A stretch of 37,635 nt of DNA from Phosphoribacter sp035448065 (GTDB taxonomy: Bacteria; Actinomycetota; Actinomycetes; Actinomycetales; Dermatophilaceae): contig DAOTIG010000014.1 of the NCBI GenBank assembly GCA_035448065.1, positions 1 through 37,635 on the forward strand, given 5' to 3'. A program made the translations under genes and the position numbers. The notes beneath the pieces are model-generated. The model did not search any database, was not told where the DNA came from, and saw only the letters and a program-made list of their open reading frames with translations. Below, piece after piece: positions 1 to 10,635 of this stretch; position 1 is the first letter of the stretch, and the number at the start of each line of letters is the position of its first letter.

Positions 1-66
1 ATGGTCCGGATCGCCGAGGGTCTGCCCGGCCCGCCCATCGTCACGTCCGTCGTCAAGGAGGATCTC

Positions 67-681
67 GTGGACATCGTCGTCACCGGCCGGCACATCCAGG
101 TCTCGGACCGCTTCCGTCAGCATCTCGACGATCGGTTGGCCAAGGTGTCGCAGCTCGCGCCCAAGGTGACCCGGGTGGACGTCGTCGTCACGCACGAGCG
201 GACCAACCGCAGCGCGGAGTCGGTCGAGCTGACCTGCCGCGAGCGCGGGTCGGTCGTGCGGGCCGAGTCCCGCCACGAGGACAAGTACGTCGCGCTCGAC
301 CAGGCCGTCGAGAAGCTCCTCGAGCGGCTGCGCCGGGCCAGTGGCAAGCGTCGGGCCACGGTCCGGTCGGCCAAGCCCGAGGCGCTGCCGGTGCCGAGCA
401 GCAACGGCTCGCAGCCGGCCGCCGAGACTGTCGAGGGAGCATCCGACGCCGACGAGGCGGCGAGCGGTCCCTTCGGCGCCGTGGGCGATTCCCCGATCGA
501 GGTGCGCGAGAAGGTGCACTCCGGTGAGCCGATCAGCCTCGCCGAGGCGGTCAACCGGATGGAGCTCGTCGGCCACGACTTCTATCTGTTCAACGACGCG
601 GACACCGGTCGGCCGAGCGTCGTCTACCGCCGGCGGGGCTGGTCCTACGGCGTGATCCACCTCGATCCCGTCCCGTCCTGA
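67..681 (+). CDS. hpf: Long-form ribosome hibernation promoting factor HPF
   Basis: Binds the 30S decoding centre and dimerises 70S ribosomes into inactive 100S particles in stationary phase or stress. Residues 1-97 form the S30AE domain (starts VDIVVTGRHIQVSDRF). An acidic/Ser-Ala linker follows, and residues ~143-201 are the C-terminal dimerisation domain (FYLFNDADTGRPSVVYRRRGWSYG), so this is the long form. The GTG at 67 is preferred because a perfect AAGGAGG (55-61) lies 5 bases upstream and family members begin at M/V-DIVVTGR. The same frame is open to base 1, which would add 22 unconserved residues. The first 66 bases are therefore read as leader. In mycobacteria hpf also lies near secA. 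Confidence 0.93.
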   Translation: MDIVVTGRHIQVSDRFRQHLDDRLAKVSQLAPKVTRVDVVVTHERTNRSAESVELTCRERGSVVRAESRHEDKYVALDQAVEKLLERLRRASGKRRATVRSAKPEALPVPSSNGSQPAAETVEGASDADEAASGPFGAVGDSPIEVREKVHSGEPISLAEAVNRMELVGHDFYLFNDADTGRPSVVYRRRGWSYGVIHLDPVPS

Positions 682-709
682 CCGTCCCGGTGCCGCGACC
701 GGCGGCGGG

Positions 710-725
710 ACCGGGTTCACCCGGT
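710..725 (+). terminator. GC hairpin after hpf
   Basis: ACCGGG-TTCA-CCCGGT forms a 6-bp stem with a tetraloop, 28 bases past the hpf stop and before the next promoter. It has no U-tract, so it is at best an actinobacterial-style terminator or a pause/processing hairpin. Confidence 0.35.
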
Positions 726-747
726 GCCGCCGGTGAGCGTCGAGTGA

Positions 748-753
748 CATGAT
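748..753 (+). promoter_or_regulatory. -10 box CATGAT for the response regulator
   Basis: CATGAT ends 6 bases before the GTG at 760. This fits transcription starting at or next to the start codon (leaderless). The same hexamer and spacing precede the SAF-domain gene at 13737. Confidence 0.45.
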
Positions 754-759
754 TCCCGC

Positions 760-1449
760 GTGGGAGACACCAATCCTGGCGATGCGGTCCCGATCCGGGT
801 GCTCATCGCTGACGATCATGCGCTCTTCCGCCGTGGCCTGCGCACCGTGCTCGAGCTCGACGGCGACATCGCCGTCATCGATGAGGCAGGTGACGGGATC
901 GCCGCCGTCGAGCGCGCCGAGGCGAGCGTGCCGGATGTCGTGCTGATGGACGTCCGGATGCCGCGCCGCACCGGCATCGAGGCGTGTCAGCTCATCAAGG
1001 AGCGGGTGCCGTCGGCGCGGATCGTCATGCTCACCATGAGCGACGAGGAGTCCGACCTCTTCGACGCGGTGCGGGCCGGCGCCAACGGCTATGTCCTCAA
1101 GGACGTGCCCGGCGAGCAGATCGCCGCCGGCATCCGGGCCGTGATGAGCGGCGACTCGCTCATCTCGCCGTCGATGGCCTCCAAGCTGCTGGCCGAGTTC
1201 GCCCAGATGCGCCGCCGGGACACCGAGGTCGTCGCCAGCCACCTGCCCAAACTCACCGAGCGCGAGATCGAGGTGCTCGGCCTGGTGGCCCGGGGCCTGG
1301 GCAATCGGGAGATCGGCCGGCGGTTGTTCATCTCGGAGAACACCGTGAAGAATCATGTGCGCAACATCCTCGAGAAGCTCCAGCTGCACACCCGCATGGA
1401 GGCGGCCATGTATGCCGTGCAGCAGCGGATCATCCCGCCGGGCCAGTAG
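760..1449 (+). CDS. NarL/LuxR-family response regulator (orphan)
   Basis: DNA-binding response regulator of 229 aa. The receiver domain (about residues 12-128) has the acid pair D18/D19, phosphoacceptor D64 (LMDVRMP), T92 and K114 (YVLKD). The LuxR-type helix-turn-helix lies at about 160-220 (LTEREIEVLGLVARGLGNRE, then ISENTVKNHVRNIL). All phosphorylation residues are intact. No histidine kinase is in the window, so the partner is unknown. The start is the GTG at 760, with a -10 box 6 bases upstream and no Shine-Dalgarno, which suggests a leaderless mRNA. The next gene starts 4 bases after its stop, so the two are probably cotranscribed. Sitting beside hpf, it could serve dormancy or stress control, but that is inference. 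Confidence 0.88.
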   Translation: MGDTNPGDAVPIRVLIADDHALFRRGLRTVLELDGDIAVIDEAGDGIAAVERAEASVPDVVLMDVRMPRRTGIEACQLIKERVPSARIVMLTMSDEESDLFDAVRAGANGYVLKDVPGEQIAAGIRAVMSGDSLISPSMASKLLAEFAQMRRRDTEVVASHLPKLTEREIEVLGLVARGLGNREIGRRLFISENTVKNHVRNILEKLQLHTRMEAAMYAVQQRIIPPGQ

Positions 1450-1452
1450 GAC

Positions 1453-2670
1453 GTGCGCACCCTCACCCTGAGCCAGGCACGGGCGATCGCCCTGGCGGCC
1501 CAGGGCCTGGACCGCAGCGCGCGAGCCCGCCCCGCGGCCGGCACCGTGACCAGCCGACAGCTGGCCGGCGTCCTCGACCGGCTCGGCGTCGTGCAGATCG
1601 ACAGCGTCAACGTGCTGACCCGCAGCCACTACCTGCCGTTCCTCAGCCGGCTCGGGGGCTATGACCGTGCCCTGCTCGACCGGCTGCGCGACGCCGCCCC
1701 CCGGCGCGCCGTGGAGTACTGGGCGCACGAGGCGGCGCTCGTGCCGGCGGCGACCTGGCCGCTGCTGCGCTTCCGCATGCAGGCGGCGGCCGACGAGGCC
1801 TGGGGTGGCATGCGTCGGGTGCTCGACGAGCATCCCGGCCTTGCCGAGGCGGTGCTCGACGAGGTCGTCCGCCGGGGGCCGCTCACCTCGCGACAGGTGG
1901 AGGCCGCGCTCGCTCACGACCGGCCACGCAGCACCGAGCACTGGGGCTGGAACTGGTCGGCGGCCAAGCGGGCCCTGGAGTGGCTCTTCTGGTCGGGGCA
2001 GGTCACCTCGGCCGGGCGCACCGCGCAGTTCGAGCGCCGGTATGCCGCCCTGGCCCGGGTCGCGCCGCCGGAGCACCGGGCCGCCTGGCTCGGCCCGGCC
2101 CTGCCGGAGGGCGACGCGGTCCTCGAGCTGGTGCGGATCGCGGCGCGCGCCACCGGTGTCGCCAGCCTCGGCTGTCTCGCCGACTACTTCCGGCTGACCC
2201 GCGCCCAGACCTCGGCAGCAGTGTCCAGGCTGGTCGCCGCCGGTGAGCTGGAGCCGGTGCGGGTGCTGGGCTGGGAGCGGCCTCCGGGCGGCCCGGGCGA
2301 CACGGCATACCTGCATCGCGACGCGCGGCGGCCGCGCTCGGTGCATGCCTGCGCGCTGGTGAGTCCCTTCGACTCGGCCGTCTGGTTCCGGCCGCGCACC
2401 GAGGCGCTCTTCGGCGTGCGCTACCGGATCGAGATCTACACGCCTGCGCCGCAACGGGTTTACGGCTACTACGTGCTGCCCTTCCTTTATGGCGACCGGA
2501 TCGTCGCCCGGGTCGACCTCAAGGCCGATCGGCCGGCCGGCGTGCTACGGGTGCCGCGGCTGACCTGGGAGGCGGGGGCGCCGTCCGAGGCGGTCGACGC
2601 GCTCACCGACGAGCTGGCGACGATGGCCGGGTGGCTCGGGCTGGGCGAGGTCGTGCTGCCGCCACGCTGA
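1453..2670 (+). CDS. YcaQ/AlkX-type winged-helix DNA glycosylase
   Basis: Protein of 405 aa in the HTH_42/YcaQ family. E. coli YcaQ (AlkX) and Streptomyces AlkZ are monofunctional glycosylases that unhook alkylated bases and interstrand crosslinks. The family has a catalytic QxD or QxQ motif. Here Q48-I49-D50 (VVQIDSVN) is present, which is the QxD form typical of AlkX. Nearby RSHYLPFLSRLG and EYWAHEAALVP are also family hallmarks. GTG start at 1453, three bases after the regulator's stop, so translation may be coupled. The substrate is unknown. Alternative: an uncharacterised winged-helix paralogue without glycosylase activity. Confidence 0.82.
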   Translation: MRTLTLSQARAIALAAQGLDRSARARPAAGTVTSRQLAGVLDRLGVVQIDSVNVLTRSHYLPFLSRLGGYDRALLDRLRDAAPRRAVEYWAHEAALVPAATWPLLRFRMQAAADEAWGGMRRVLDEHPGLAEAVLDEVVRRGPLTSRQVEAALAHDRPRSTEHWGWNWSAAKRALEWLFWSGQVTSAGRTAQFERRYAALARVAPPEHRAAWLGPALPEGDAVLELVRIAARATGVASLGCLADYFRLTRAQTSAAVSRLVAAGELEPVRVLGWERPPGGPGDTAYLHRDARRPRSVHACALVSPFDSAVWFRPRTEALFGVRYRIEIYTPAPQRVYGYYVLPFLYGDRIVARVDLKADRPAGVLRVPRLTWEAGAPSEAVDALTDELATMAGWLGLGEVVLPPR

Positions 2671-2701
2671 TCGACGGTATGCCGCGCGGCCGGCTGGGCC
2701 G

Positions 2702-2707
2702 TAGCCT
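2702..2707 (+). promoter_or_regulatory. -10 box TAGCCT for the MFS gene
   Basis: TAGCCT ends 7 bases before the ATG at 2715. This matches the leaderless pattern seen at several other starts in the window. Confidence 0.45.
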
Positions 2708-2714
2708 GCCGCTC

Positions 2715-4037
2715 ATGACGGTGACGACCCGGCGGCCGGCCAGGCTGCATCGGGCGTGGTGGGTGGCGCTGGTCATCCTCGGCGCCCTCGTCGCGGCGGC
2801 CGGCTTCCGGTCCTCGACCGGCGCGCTCATCGAGCCGCTCGAGAGCGAGTTCGGCTGGTCGCGGACGACGACGTCAGGCGCGGTGACCGCCAACCTCGTC
2901 GTCTTCGGCCTGGTCGCGCCCTTCGCCGCGGCGCTCATGGAGCGGTGGGGGATCCGACGGGTCGTGGCCGGCGCCCTCGTGCTCGTGGCTCTCGGCAGCG
3001 GGTTGACGACGGTGATGACCGAGCCGTGGCAGCTGTGGCTGCTCTGGGGCGGCTGCGTGGGGCTCGGCGCCGGTGCGATGGCCCTCGTGCTCGGCTCGAT
3101 CGTCGCGAACCGGTGGTTCGCCGTGCGGAGGGGGCTGGTGACCGGCATCTTCTCCGCGGCGAGCTCGACCGGGCAGCTCGTCTTCCTGCCGGCGATCGCC
3201 CAGCTGGCGGCCGGACCGGGCTGGCGCTTCGCAGCGCTGCTCGTCGCGGCGGCGGCGCTGCTGCTCGCGCCGGTCGTGTGGCTCGTCGTCGCCGATCACC
3301 CGAGGGATGTCGGCGCCCTGCCCTATGGAGCCGCGCCGGTCGACGGGACGGTCGCGAGCACGACCGGCGGCCGGGGCGGCATACCGGATCAGGGTGCGGG
3401 GCAACGGGATTCGCCCGCCCGTGCTGCCCTGCGCGTGCTGCGGGAGGTGAGCGGCAGCCTGCCGTTCTGGGTGCTGGCCGGCACGTTCTTTGTCTGTGGC
3501 TGGTCGACCAACGGGCTCGTCGGCACCCATTTCATCCCGGCCGCGCACGACCACGGGATGCCGCAGACGACGGCTGCCGGACTGCTCGCGCTGGTCGGGA
3601 TCTTCGACATCGTCGGCACCATCGGCTCGGGCTGGCTCACCGACCGGGTCGACCCACGGCTGCTGCTGCTCGCCTACTACGTGCTGCGTGGCCTGTCGCT
3701 GCTCGTCGTGCCGGCCGTGCTCGGACCCGATGTCGAGCCGAGCCTGTTCCTCTTCGTCGTCTTCTACGGACTCGACTGGGTGGCGACCGTGCCGCCGACG
3801 ATGGCCTTGTGCCGCAGGCATTTCGGCCTGTCCCGCTCGAGCGTCGTCTTCGGCTGGGTCTTCGCGGCGCACATGGTCGGCGCCGGCATCGCGGCCTCGT
3901 ATGCCGGGTGGATCCGGCACGCCCACGGCGACTACGCGATGGCCTGGCTCACCGCGGGCGCGCTGTGCCTCCTCGCCGGCTTCGCCTGCCTCGCGATCCC
4001 GCGGCGTGCCGAGCCGAGCGCCCTGCCACCCACGTGA
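2715..4037 (+). CDS. MFS transporter (monocarboxylate/oxalate-formate type)
   Basis: About 440 aa with 12 predicted membrane helices. It starts with a basic N-terminus followed by WWVALVILGALVAAAGF. A charged cytoplasmic loop around residues 205-245 separates the two six-helix halves. The sequence EPLESEFGWSRTTTSGA in loop 1 is typical of the oxalate/formate-antiporter branch of the major facilitator superfamily. Substrate cannot be read from sequence. The ATG at 2715 is chosen over the in-frame ATG at 2679 and over starts inside the preceding gene, because a TAGCCT -10 box lies 7 bases upstream. A copy of the GTATGCCGC word sits at 2678, between the two genes. Ile at 3381-3383 uses the very rare codon ATA, inside another copy of that word. 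Confidence 0.82.
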   Translation: MTVTTRRPARLHRAWWVALVILGALVAAAGFRSSTGALIEPLESEFGWSRTTTSGAVTANLVVFGLVAPFAAALMERWGIRRVVAGALVLVALGSGLTTVMTEPWQLWLLWGGCVGLGAGAMALVLGSIVANRWFAVRRGLVTGIFSAASSTGQLVFLPAIAQLAAGPGWRFAALLVAAAALLLAPVVWLVVADHPRDVGALPYGAAPVDGTVASTTGGRGGIPDQGAGQRDSPARAALRVLREVSGSLPFWVLAGTFFVCGWSTNGLVGTHFIPAAHDHGMPQTTAAGLLALVGIFDIVGTIGSGWLTDRVDPRLLLLAYYVLRGLSLLVVPAVLGPDVEPSLFLFVVFYGLDWVATVPPTMALCRRHFGLSRSSVVFGWVFAAHMVGAGIAASYAGWIRHAHGDYAMAWLTAGALCLLAGFACLAIPRRAEPSALPPT

Positions 4038-4057
4038 CCTGTTGCGCGTGAGGTGAG

Positions 4058-4855
4058 TCAGCCGGTGGTTGCGGAGGAGACGCCGGCGAAGGCGGTGAGC
4101 AGCCGTGGAGCGACGGCCGGGTCGGCCACCCCGAGCAGCCAGCCGGCCGGTGGGCCGGGCCGGTAGGGCCGGCCGGCGAGGGTGAGCAGCGCCCCGCCCG
4201 ACTCGGCGAGCAGCAGCGCCCCCGGAGCGTGGTCCCACGGCATGCTCGACTGGTAGAGCAGGCAGTCGGCGGCTCCGGCGATGAGCTGCGGATAGTCCAC
4301 CGCGCAGCTGATCCACGACCCCACCAGCTCCGGCAGGGCGGCATACGAGATGCCGCGCAGGTGCCACGCGGAGGTCACCAGCCTCCAGTCCTGCAGGTCG
4401 CCCGCCGCCGGGGTGGTGGTGAGACGCCGGTCGCCGCACCAGGCGCCGGCGCCCCGCTCGGCGACGTAGGCGCGCTCGTGCACCGGCTGCCAGATCCACG
4501 AGCGCACCGGCTCCCCACGATGCAGCTCGGCGACCATCACCCCGAAGTCCGGAGAGCCGTGCACGAAGTTCCTCGTCCCGTCGACGGGATCGACCGTGAA
4601 TGCGTGCTCGGCGGTCGAGAGTGCTTGCGGCAGAAGGCTATCGGCGGCGGTCGCCTCCTCGCCGACGATGAGCGTTTCCTTGTATGCCGCCCGGAGCCGG
4701 GCGGTGATCGCCACCTCCGCCTCGCGGTCGGCGACCGTGACGAGGTCCCCCGGCTGCTTCTCCATCACCTCGCCCTCGGCGAGCGCCCGCCAGCGGGGCA
4801 GGACCAGCTCGGCCGAGACCTCCTGGATCATCGCGAGGACCTCGTCGGTGTGCAC
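4058..4855 (-). CDS. Inositol monophosphatase-family phosphatase
   Basis: Mg2+-dependent phosphatase of 265 aa. The metal-binding motifs are present: GEEAT, DPVDGTRNF and, near the C-terminus, PWDHAPG (WDxxxG). Substrates in the family include inositol phosphates, histidinol phosphate and nucleotide bisphosphates. The sequence does not settle which applies here. GTG start at 4855. It follows the triple-GNAT gene by only 9 bases but also has its own TAGGGT -10 box. That box overlaps the upstream gene's stop codon and lies 6 bases before the GTG, so it may be transcribed both from the operon and as a leaderless mRNA. Confidence 0.85.
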   Translation of the reverse strand: MHTDEVLAMIQEVSAELVLPRWRALAEGEVMEKQPGDLVTVADREAEVAITARLRAAYKETLIVGEEATAADSLLPQALSTAEHAFTVDPVDGTRNFVHGSPDFGVMVAELHRGEPVRSWIWQPVHERAYVAERGAGAWCGDRRLTTTPAAGDLQDWRLVTSAWHLRGISYAALPELVGSWISCAVDYPQLIAGAADCLLYQSSMPWDHAPGALLLAESGGALLTLAGRPYRPGPPAGWLLGVADPAVAPRLLTAFAGVSSATTG

Positions 4856-4861
4856 GATTCG

Positions 4862-4867
4862 ACCCTA
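4862..4867 (-). promoter_or_regulatory. -10 box TAGGGT overlapping a stop codon
   Basis: On the minus strand TAGGGT runs 4867-4862. Its TAG is the stop codon of the GNAT-fusion gene. Six bases separate it from the GTG of the IMPase gene. Confidence 0.45.
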
Positions 4868-6598
4868 TCCGGTCCGATTCGCTTGCCCCGCAGCGTGGTC
4901 GGTGGCGAGCAGCTCGAAGTAGGTGCCGTCGGTGAGCTGTCCGTCGCGGGCCCGGAAGGCCTGTCGGTCCTCGCCCCATTGGCGGAAGCCGGCCCGGCGC
5001 AGCACCGCCTGGGAGGCGAGGTTGTCGCTGTCGGTGCCGGCCTGCACCCGGGTCAGCCCGAGCCCGCCCTCCTCGACCGGGGCGAAGGCGTGCGCGAGCA
5101 CGACCGGAACGACCTCGCCGAGGATCCGGCGGCCGCGGGCCCACGGCCACAGGAAGTAGCCGAGCTCGGCCTGGAAGTCGATCGGCTCGTCGCCGTGGAC
5201 GAAGAGCGTGACGTTGCCCATGGCCCGGTCGGTGGCTCGGTCGGCGAGGCACCAGTTGAGGGCCTGCCGCTGGTCGGCGAAGCGTCGCCGTCGAGCCACC
5301 CACGCAGTGAAGGTCTCCGGCGTCGGTATGCCGCGCTCGGGCACCCAGCGCGCCGCGTCGGGATCGACGATGTCGCCGTCCTGCGGGGCGTCGCTGTCCC
5401 GCCAGGGACGCAGCCGCACCTGGGGGGTCTCGAACACTGGGGTGACGAAGGGCGAGATCGCCTGTGCAGCAACATCATCGGAGGCGAGCAGCTCGAAGAT
5501 CGGCTCGTCGCGAGCGGGGGAGCCCGGCGTGGCCGCTGTGGCCTCGCGGCGCAGCCCGATCTCGCGGAAGCCGGCTCGGCGCAGCACCCGCTGCGAGGCG
5601 ACGTTGGCGAGGTCGGCCAGCGCCTCGAGCCGGTGCAAGCCGAGTCCGGACCGCCCGGTGAGATCCTCGCCGCGAGCGCGGAAGGCATGGGGGATGAGCA
5701 GCGCGAGCGCCTCCGCCAGGTATCCCCGCCCGCGGGCCTGCGGCACCAGCCAGTAGCCGAGCAGCCCCGTGCCCGGGTGGGCGGTCGGGGCGAGGCGGGC
5801 CAGCTGCACGTGTCCCAGCGGTCGGTCGGAGTCTCGGTCGGCGATGCACCAGAAGACCCCCTCACCCTGGGCCATCCGCAGCTCGCGGGCCGCGAGCCAC
5901 TCGGCGAAGGTCTCCGGCGTGGGCTGCATGCCGGGGTTGCCCAGCTCGGCGATCGGGTCCGGCCCGTCGGTGGGCCGGTCGTCGGCCCGCCATGGCCGCA
6001 GCCGGATCCGCTCGCCGTCGAGCACGGCCGGCGTCCACCACGGGCGGGTCGGGTGCAGCGGGTCCCCGGCGCGGATCGCGGCGTGCCACTCGTCGTCGAC
6101 GTCCCCGTCGGTGCCGACCCGTCCCCCGACGACGACCGTGGGTGCGCCGAAGCCACAGGACCACGCCACTCGGGCGGAGGCGAGGTTGCCGGCGCGGCTG
6201 CGCCACCGGACCAGCTCGACGCCCTCGTCGAAGGCCCGCTGGACCAGCAGCCGGATCGCGCGGGACATCAGGCCCTGACCACGCGCGGCCGGATGGGCGG
6301 CATACCCGATCTCGGCCCGTTGCGCCGTGCGGTGGTGGAGGTTGGCGCTGCCGGCGTAACGACCGTCGCTGCCGGTGATCGCCCACTCGTGCGCCGCGCC
6401 GGACTCCCACGTGTCGCGCACCGAGTCGATGAACTCGCGCGCGTCGGCCTCCGTGTAGGGGTCCGGCAGCGGCAGGGCCCGCTGGCTGGCCGGGTCCCGC
6501 CCGAGCTCGACGATGAGCGGCACGTCCTCGTCGCTGTGGGCGCGCAGGGTGACGACGCCGTCGGTGAGGGTGGGGACACAATCGGGCCAGCGCGGCAT
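4865..6598 (-). CDS. Three tandem GNAT acetyltransferase domains in one protein
   Basis: 577 aa, about three times a RimJ/RimL-type N-acetyltransferase. Domain 1 (~1-175) has motif A EIGYAAHPAARGQGLMSRAI and ends NLASARVAWSCGF. Domain 2 (~195-365) has LLGYWLVPQARGRGYLAEAL and NVASQRVLRRAGFREIG. Domain 3 (~385-570) has ELGYFLWPWARGRRILGEVV and NLASQAVLRRAGFRQWG. Domains 1 and 2 keep the RGxG acetyl-CoA pyrophosphate loop. Domain 3 has RGRR, so it may bind the cofactor weakly or not at all. Family substrates are N-terminal amines or small amines; the target here is unknown. The ATG at 6598 has a possible CAGGCT -10 box 7 bases upstream. Most likely a duplicated fusion; no frameshift is seen. 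Confidence 0.85.
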   Translation of the reverse strand: MPRWPDCVPTLTDGVVTLRAHSDEDVPLIVELGRDPASQRALPLPDPYTEADAREFIDSVRDTWESGAAHEWAITGSDGRYAGSANLHHRTAQRAEIGYAAHPAARGQGLMSRAIRLLVQRAFDEGVELVRWRSRAGNLASARVAWSCGFGAPTVVVGGRVGTDGDVDDEWHAAIRAGDPLHPTRPWWTPAVLDGERIRLRPWRADDRPTDGPDPIAELGNPGMQPTPETFAEWLAARELRMAQGEGVFWCIADRDSDRPLGHVQLARLAPTAHPGTGLLGYWLVPQARGRGYLAEALALLIPHAFRARGEDLTGRSGLGLHRLEALADLANVASQRVLRRAGFREIGLRREATAATPGSPARDEPIFELLASDDVAAQAISPFVTPVFETPQVRLRPWRDSDAPQDGDIVDPDAARWVPERGIPTPETFTAWVARRRRFADQRQALNWCLADRATDRAMGNVTLFVHGDEPIDFQAELGYFLWPWARGRRILGEVVPVVLAHAFAPVEEGGLGLTRVQAGTDSDNLASQAVLRRAGFRQWGEDRQAFRARDGQLTDGTYFELLATDHAAGQANRTG

Positions 6599-6702
6599 GC
6601 TGGCCAGCCTGTCGATCCGGTATGCCGCGGCGCAAGCCGATTGCCCCTCGCTGGGCGCCCGACCTCCGTATCGTGGGGGCGTCGACGGTGACGGGGGGAC
6701 CG

Positions 6703-7137
6703 ATGCCGACGATCCGGGTCTGCCGGGACCGCACCGGCGAATGGCAGCGTGCGGGCGCGTCGCGAGTCGATGTCGACGTCAACGGAGTCCGACACGAGCT
6801 GCCGTCGGGTGAGGGTGCCGTCGAGGTTCCCCCGGGGCCGGTGCGGATCGTGCTTGCCGCGCCGTCGGCGCTCGCGGGCGCACGCAGCGACGTGTGGGCG
6901 GGAGAGACGGACGACGAGGTCGAGGTGCGGTGGCGGCACGGGCTGCTCGGCGACGAGCGGCCGGCAGCGATCCAGGTGACCGCGCCGGCGGCGCTGCAGC
7001 CCGAGCCGAGGACGCAGCCGTCGGCGTGGCACTGGTCGGCGCGGCATACCTCGTGGTCCGCCCGAGCTGGCGACGCCGGCTGGCGGCGTCGACCGCCCTC
7101 GACCGGCACCCCGCGCCCGGAACCACCCACGACGTGA
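6703..7137 (+). CDS. Hypothetical protein, probably frameshifted
   Basis: 144 aa from the ATG at 6703 (MPTIRVCRDRTGEWQRAG), preceded by GGGGGGAC as a possible ribosome site. Family not recognised. The first ~105 residues look like a beta-rich domain. After about position 7010 the frame becomes Trp/Ser/Arg/Pro-rich. In another frame, bases about 7020-7151 instead encode AVGVALVGAAYLVVRPSW plus a basic tail, which looks like a membrane segment. A single-base indel near 7000-7025 would join the two. The intact form would then be a small membrane-anchored protein ending at 7151. Whether this is decay or sequence error cannot be decided here. Confidence 0.5.
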   Translation: MPTIRVCRDRTGEWQRAGASRVDVDVNGVRHELPSGEGAVEVPPGPVRIVLAAPSALAGARSDVWAGETDDEVEVRWRHGLLGDERPAAIQVTAPAALQPEPRTQPSAWHWSARHTSWSARAGDAGWRRRPPSTGTPRPEPPTT

Positions 7138-7173
7138 GCCACGTTGGGTGAAGAGCCCGCCGTAGCGACCGAC

Positions 7174-7179
7174 TACCCT
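7174..7179 (+). promoter_or_regulatory. -10 box TACCCT for secA
   Basis: TACCCT is a TANNNT -10 hexamer. Transcription would start near 7185-7187, giving a leader of about 50 bases that carries GAGGAG before the secA GTG at 7236. Confidence 0.45.
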
Positions 7180-7235
7180 GGCGGGTGGCCCGGAACGCAT
7201 CCGTGGGCGGGCCCGGATCTGGTGAGGAGTCACGC

Positions 7236-10102
<2,867 letters not shown>

Positions 10103-10103
<1 letters not shown>

Positions 10104-10123
10104 CCCGGCAAGAGCGACCGGGC
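10103..10123. terminator. Possible bidirectional terminator hairpin
   Basis: GCCCGG (10103-10108) pairs with CCGGGC (10118-10123) across a 9-base loop, between the convergent secA and Rv3235-family genes. There is no U-tract. Confidence 0.3.
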
Positions 10124-10134
10124 GGCGGCGAGGC

Positions 10135-10635
10135 TCAGCCGACCTGCAGGTCGGTGACCACCCACCGGCCGTCGATGCCGGCCAGCCGCATGGCGATGGC
10201 CCGCACCCGGTCGTGGTGCACGACGACCGCGCACGCCTCGACCACCCCGTCGGCCGGCTCCTGCACCCGCACCTGGCGGACCAGCGCGGGCCGGCCGACG
10301 AGCGCCCCGCGACGGGAGGCGACGAGTGCCCGGCGGGTGAGCACGGCATACACCGACGGCTCGGTGAACCGGACGACCTGGGTGGCCGGCCGCCGCCCGG
10401 CCATGACCTCGATGAAGGCCTGCGCGAGCCGGTGCACCAGCGGCTCCGGGTCGGGTAGGTCGCGTCGGGGGGTCCGATCGACGGGCTCGGCACTCGGTTG
10501 CTCGAAGTCGAGGGCCAGGCTGGACTGCACGAAGGTGCTCCGCCGGGCTCGGCGTCCGCCGCGGGGGAAGACCTCGTCCGGCGGGAGGATCGGCGGCCGG
10601 GACTCCGGCACCGGCAACACCCTGAGCCGGCTCAT
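10135..10635 (-). CDS. Rv3235-family protein
   Basis: 166 aa. Residues 1-60 form a Pro/Arg-rich disordered start (MSRLRVLPVPESRPPILPPD). The C-terminal ~100 residues form the conserved domain seen beside secA in many actinobacteria (Rv3235 family): LVHRLAQAFIEVMAGRRPATQVVRF, then VRVQEPADGVVEACAVV and a final WVVTDLQVG. The fold resembles nuclear-transport-factor-2-like domains, but function is not established. The ATG overlaps the upstream LysM gene's stop (ATGA), so the two are translationally coupled. The longer open frame to 10806 is rejected because it runs through the LysM gene. Confidence 0.75.
   Translation of the reverse strand: MSRLRVLPVPESRPPILPPDEVFPRGGRRARRSTFVQSSLALDFEQPSAEPVDRTPRRDLPDPEPLVHRLAQAFIEVMAGRRPATQVVRFTEPSVYAVLTRRALVASRRGALVGRPALVRQVRVQEPADGVVEACAVVVHHDRVRAIAMRLAGIDGRWVVTDLQVG

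Noticed and set aside
1..66. In-frame N-terminal extension of HPF from base 1
   Set aside because: A perfect Shine-Dalgarno at 55-61 and family starts favour the GTG at 67. The extension has no conserved residues.
4229..6691. 820-codon open frame on the + strand
   Set aside because: It is antisense to the IMPase and GNAT-fusion genes, with no recognisable domains. It is a high-GC shadow frame.
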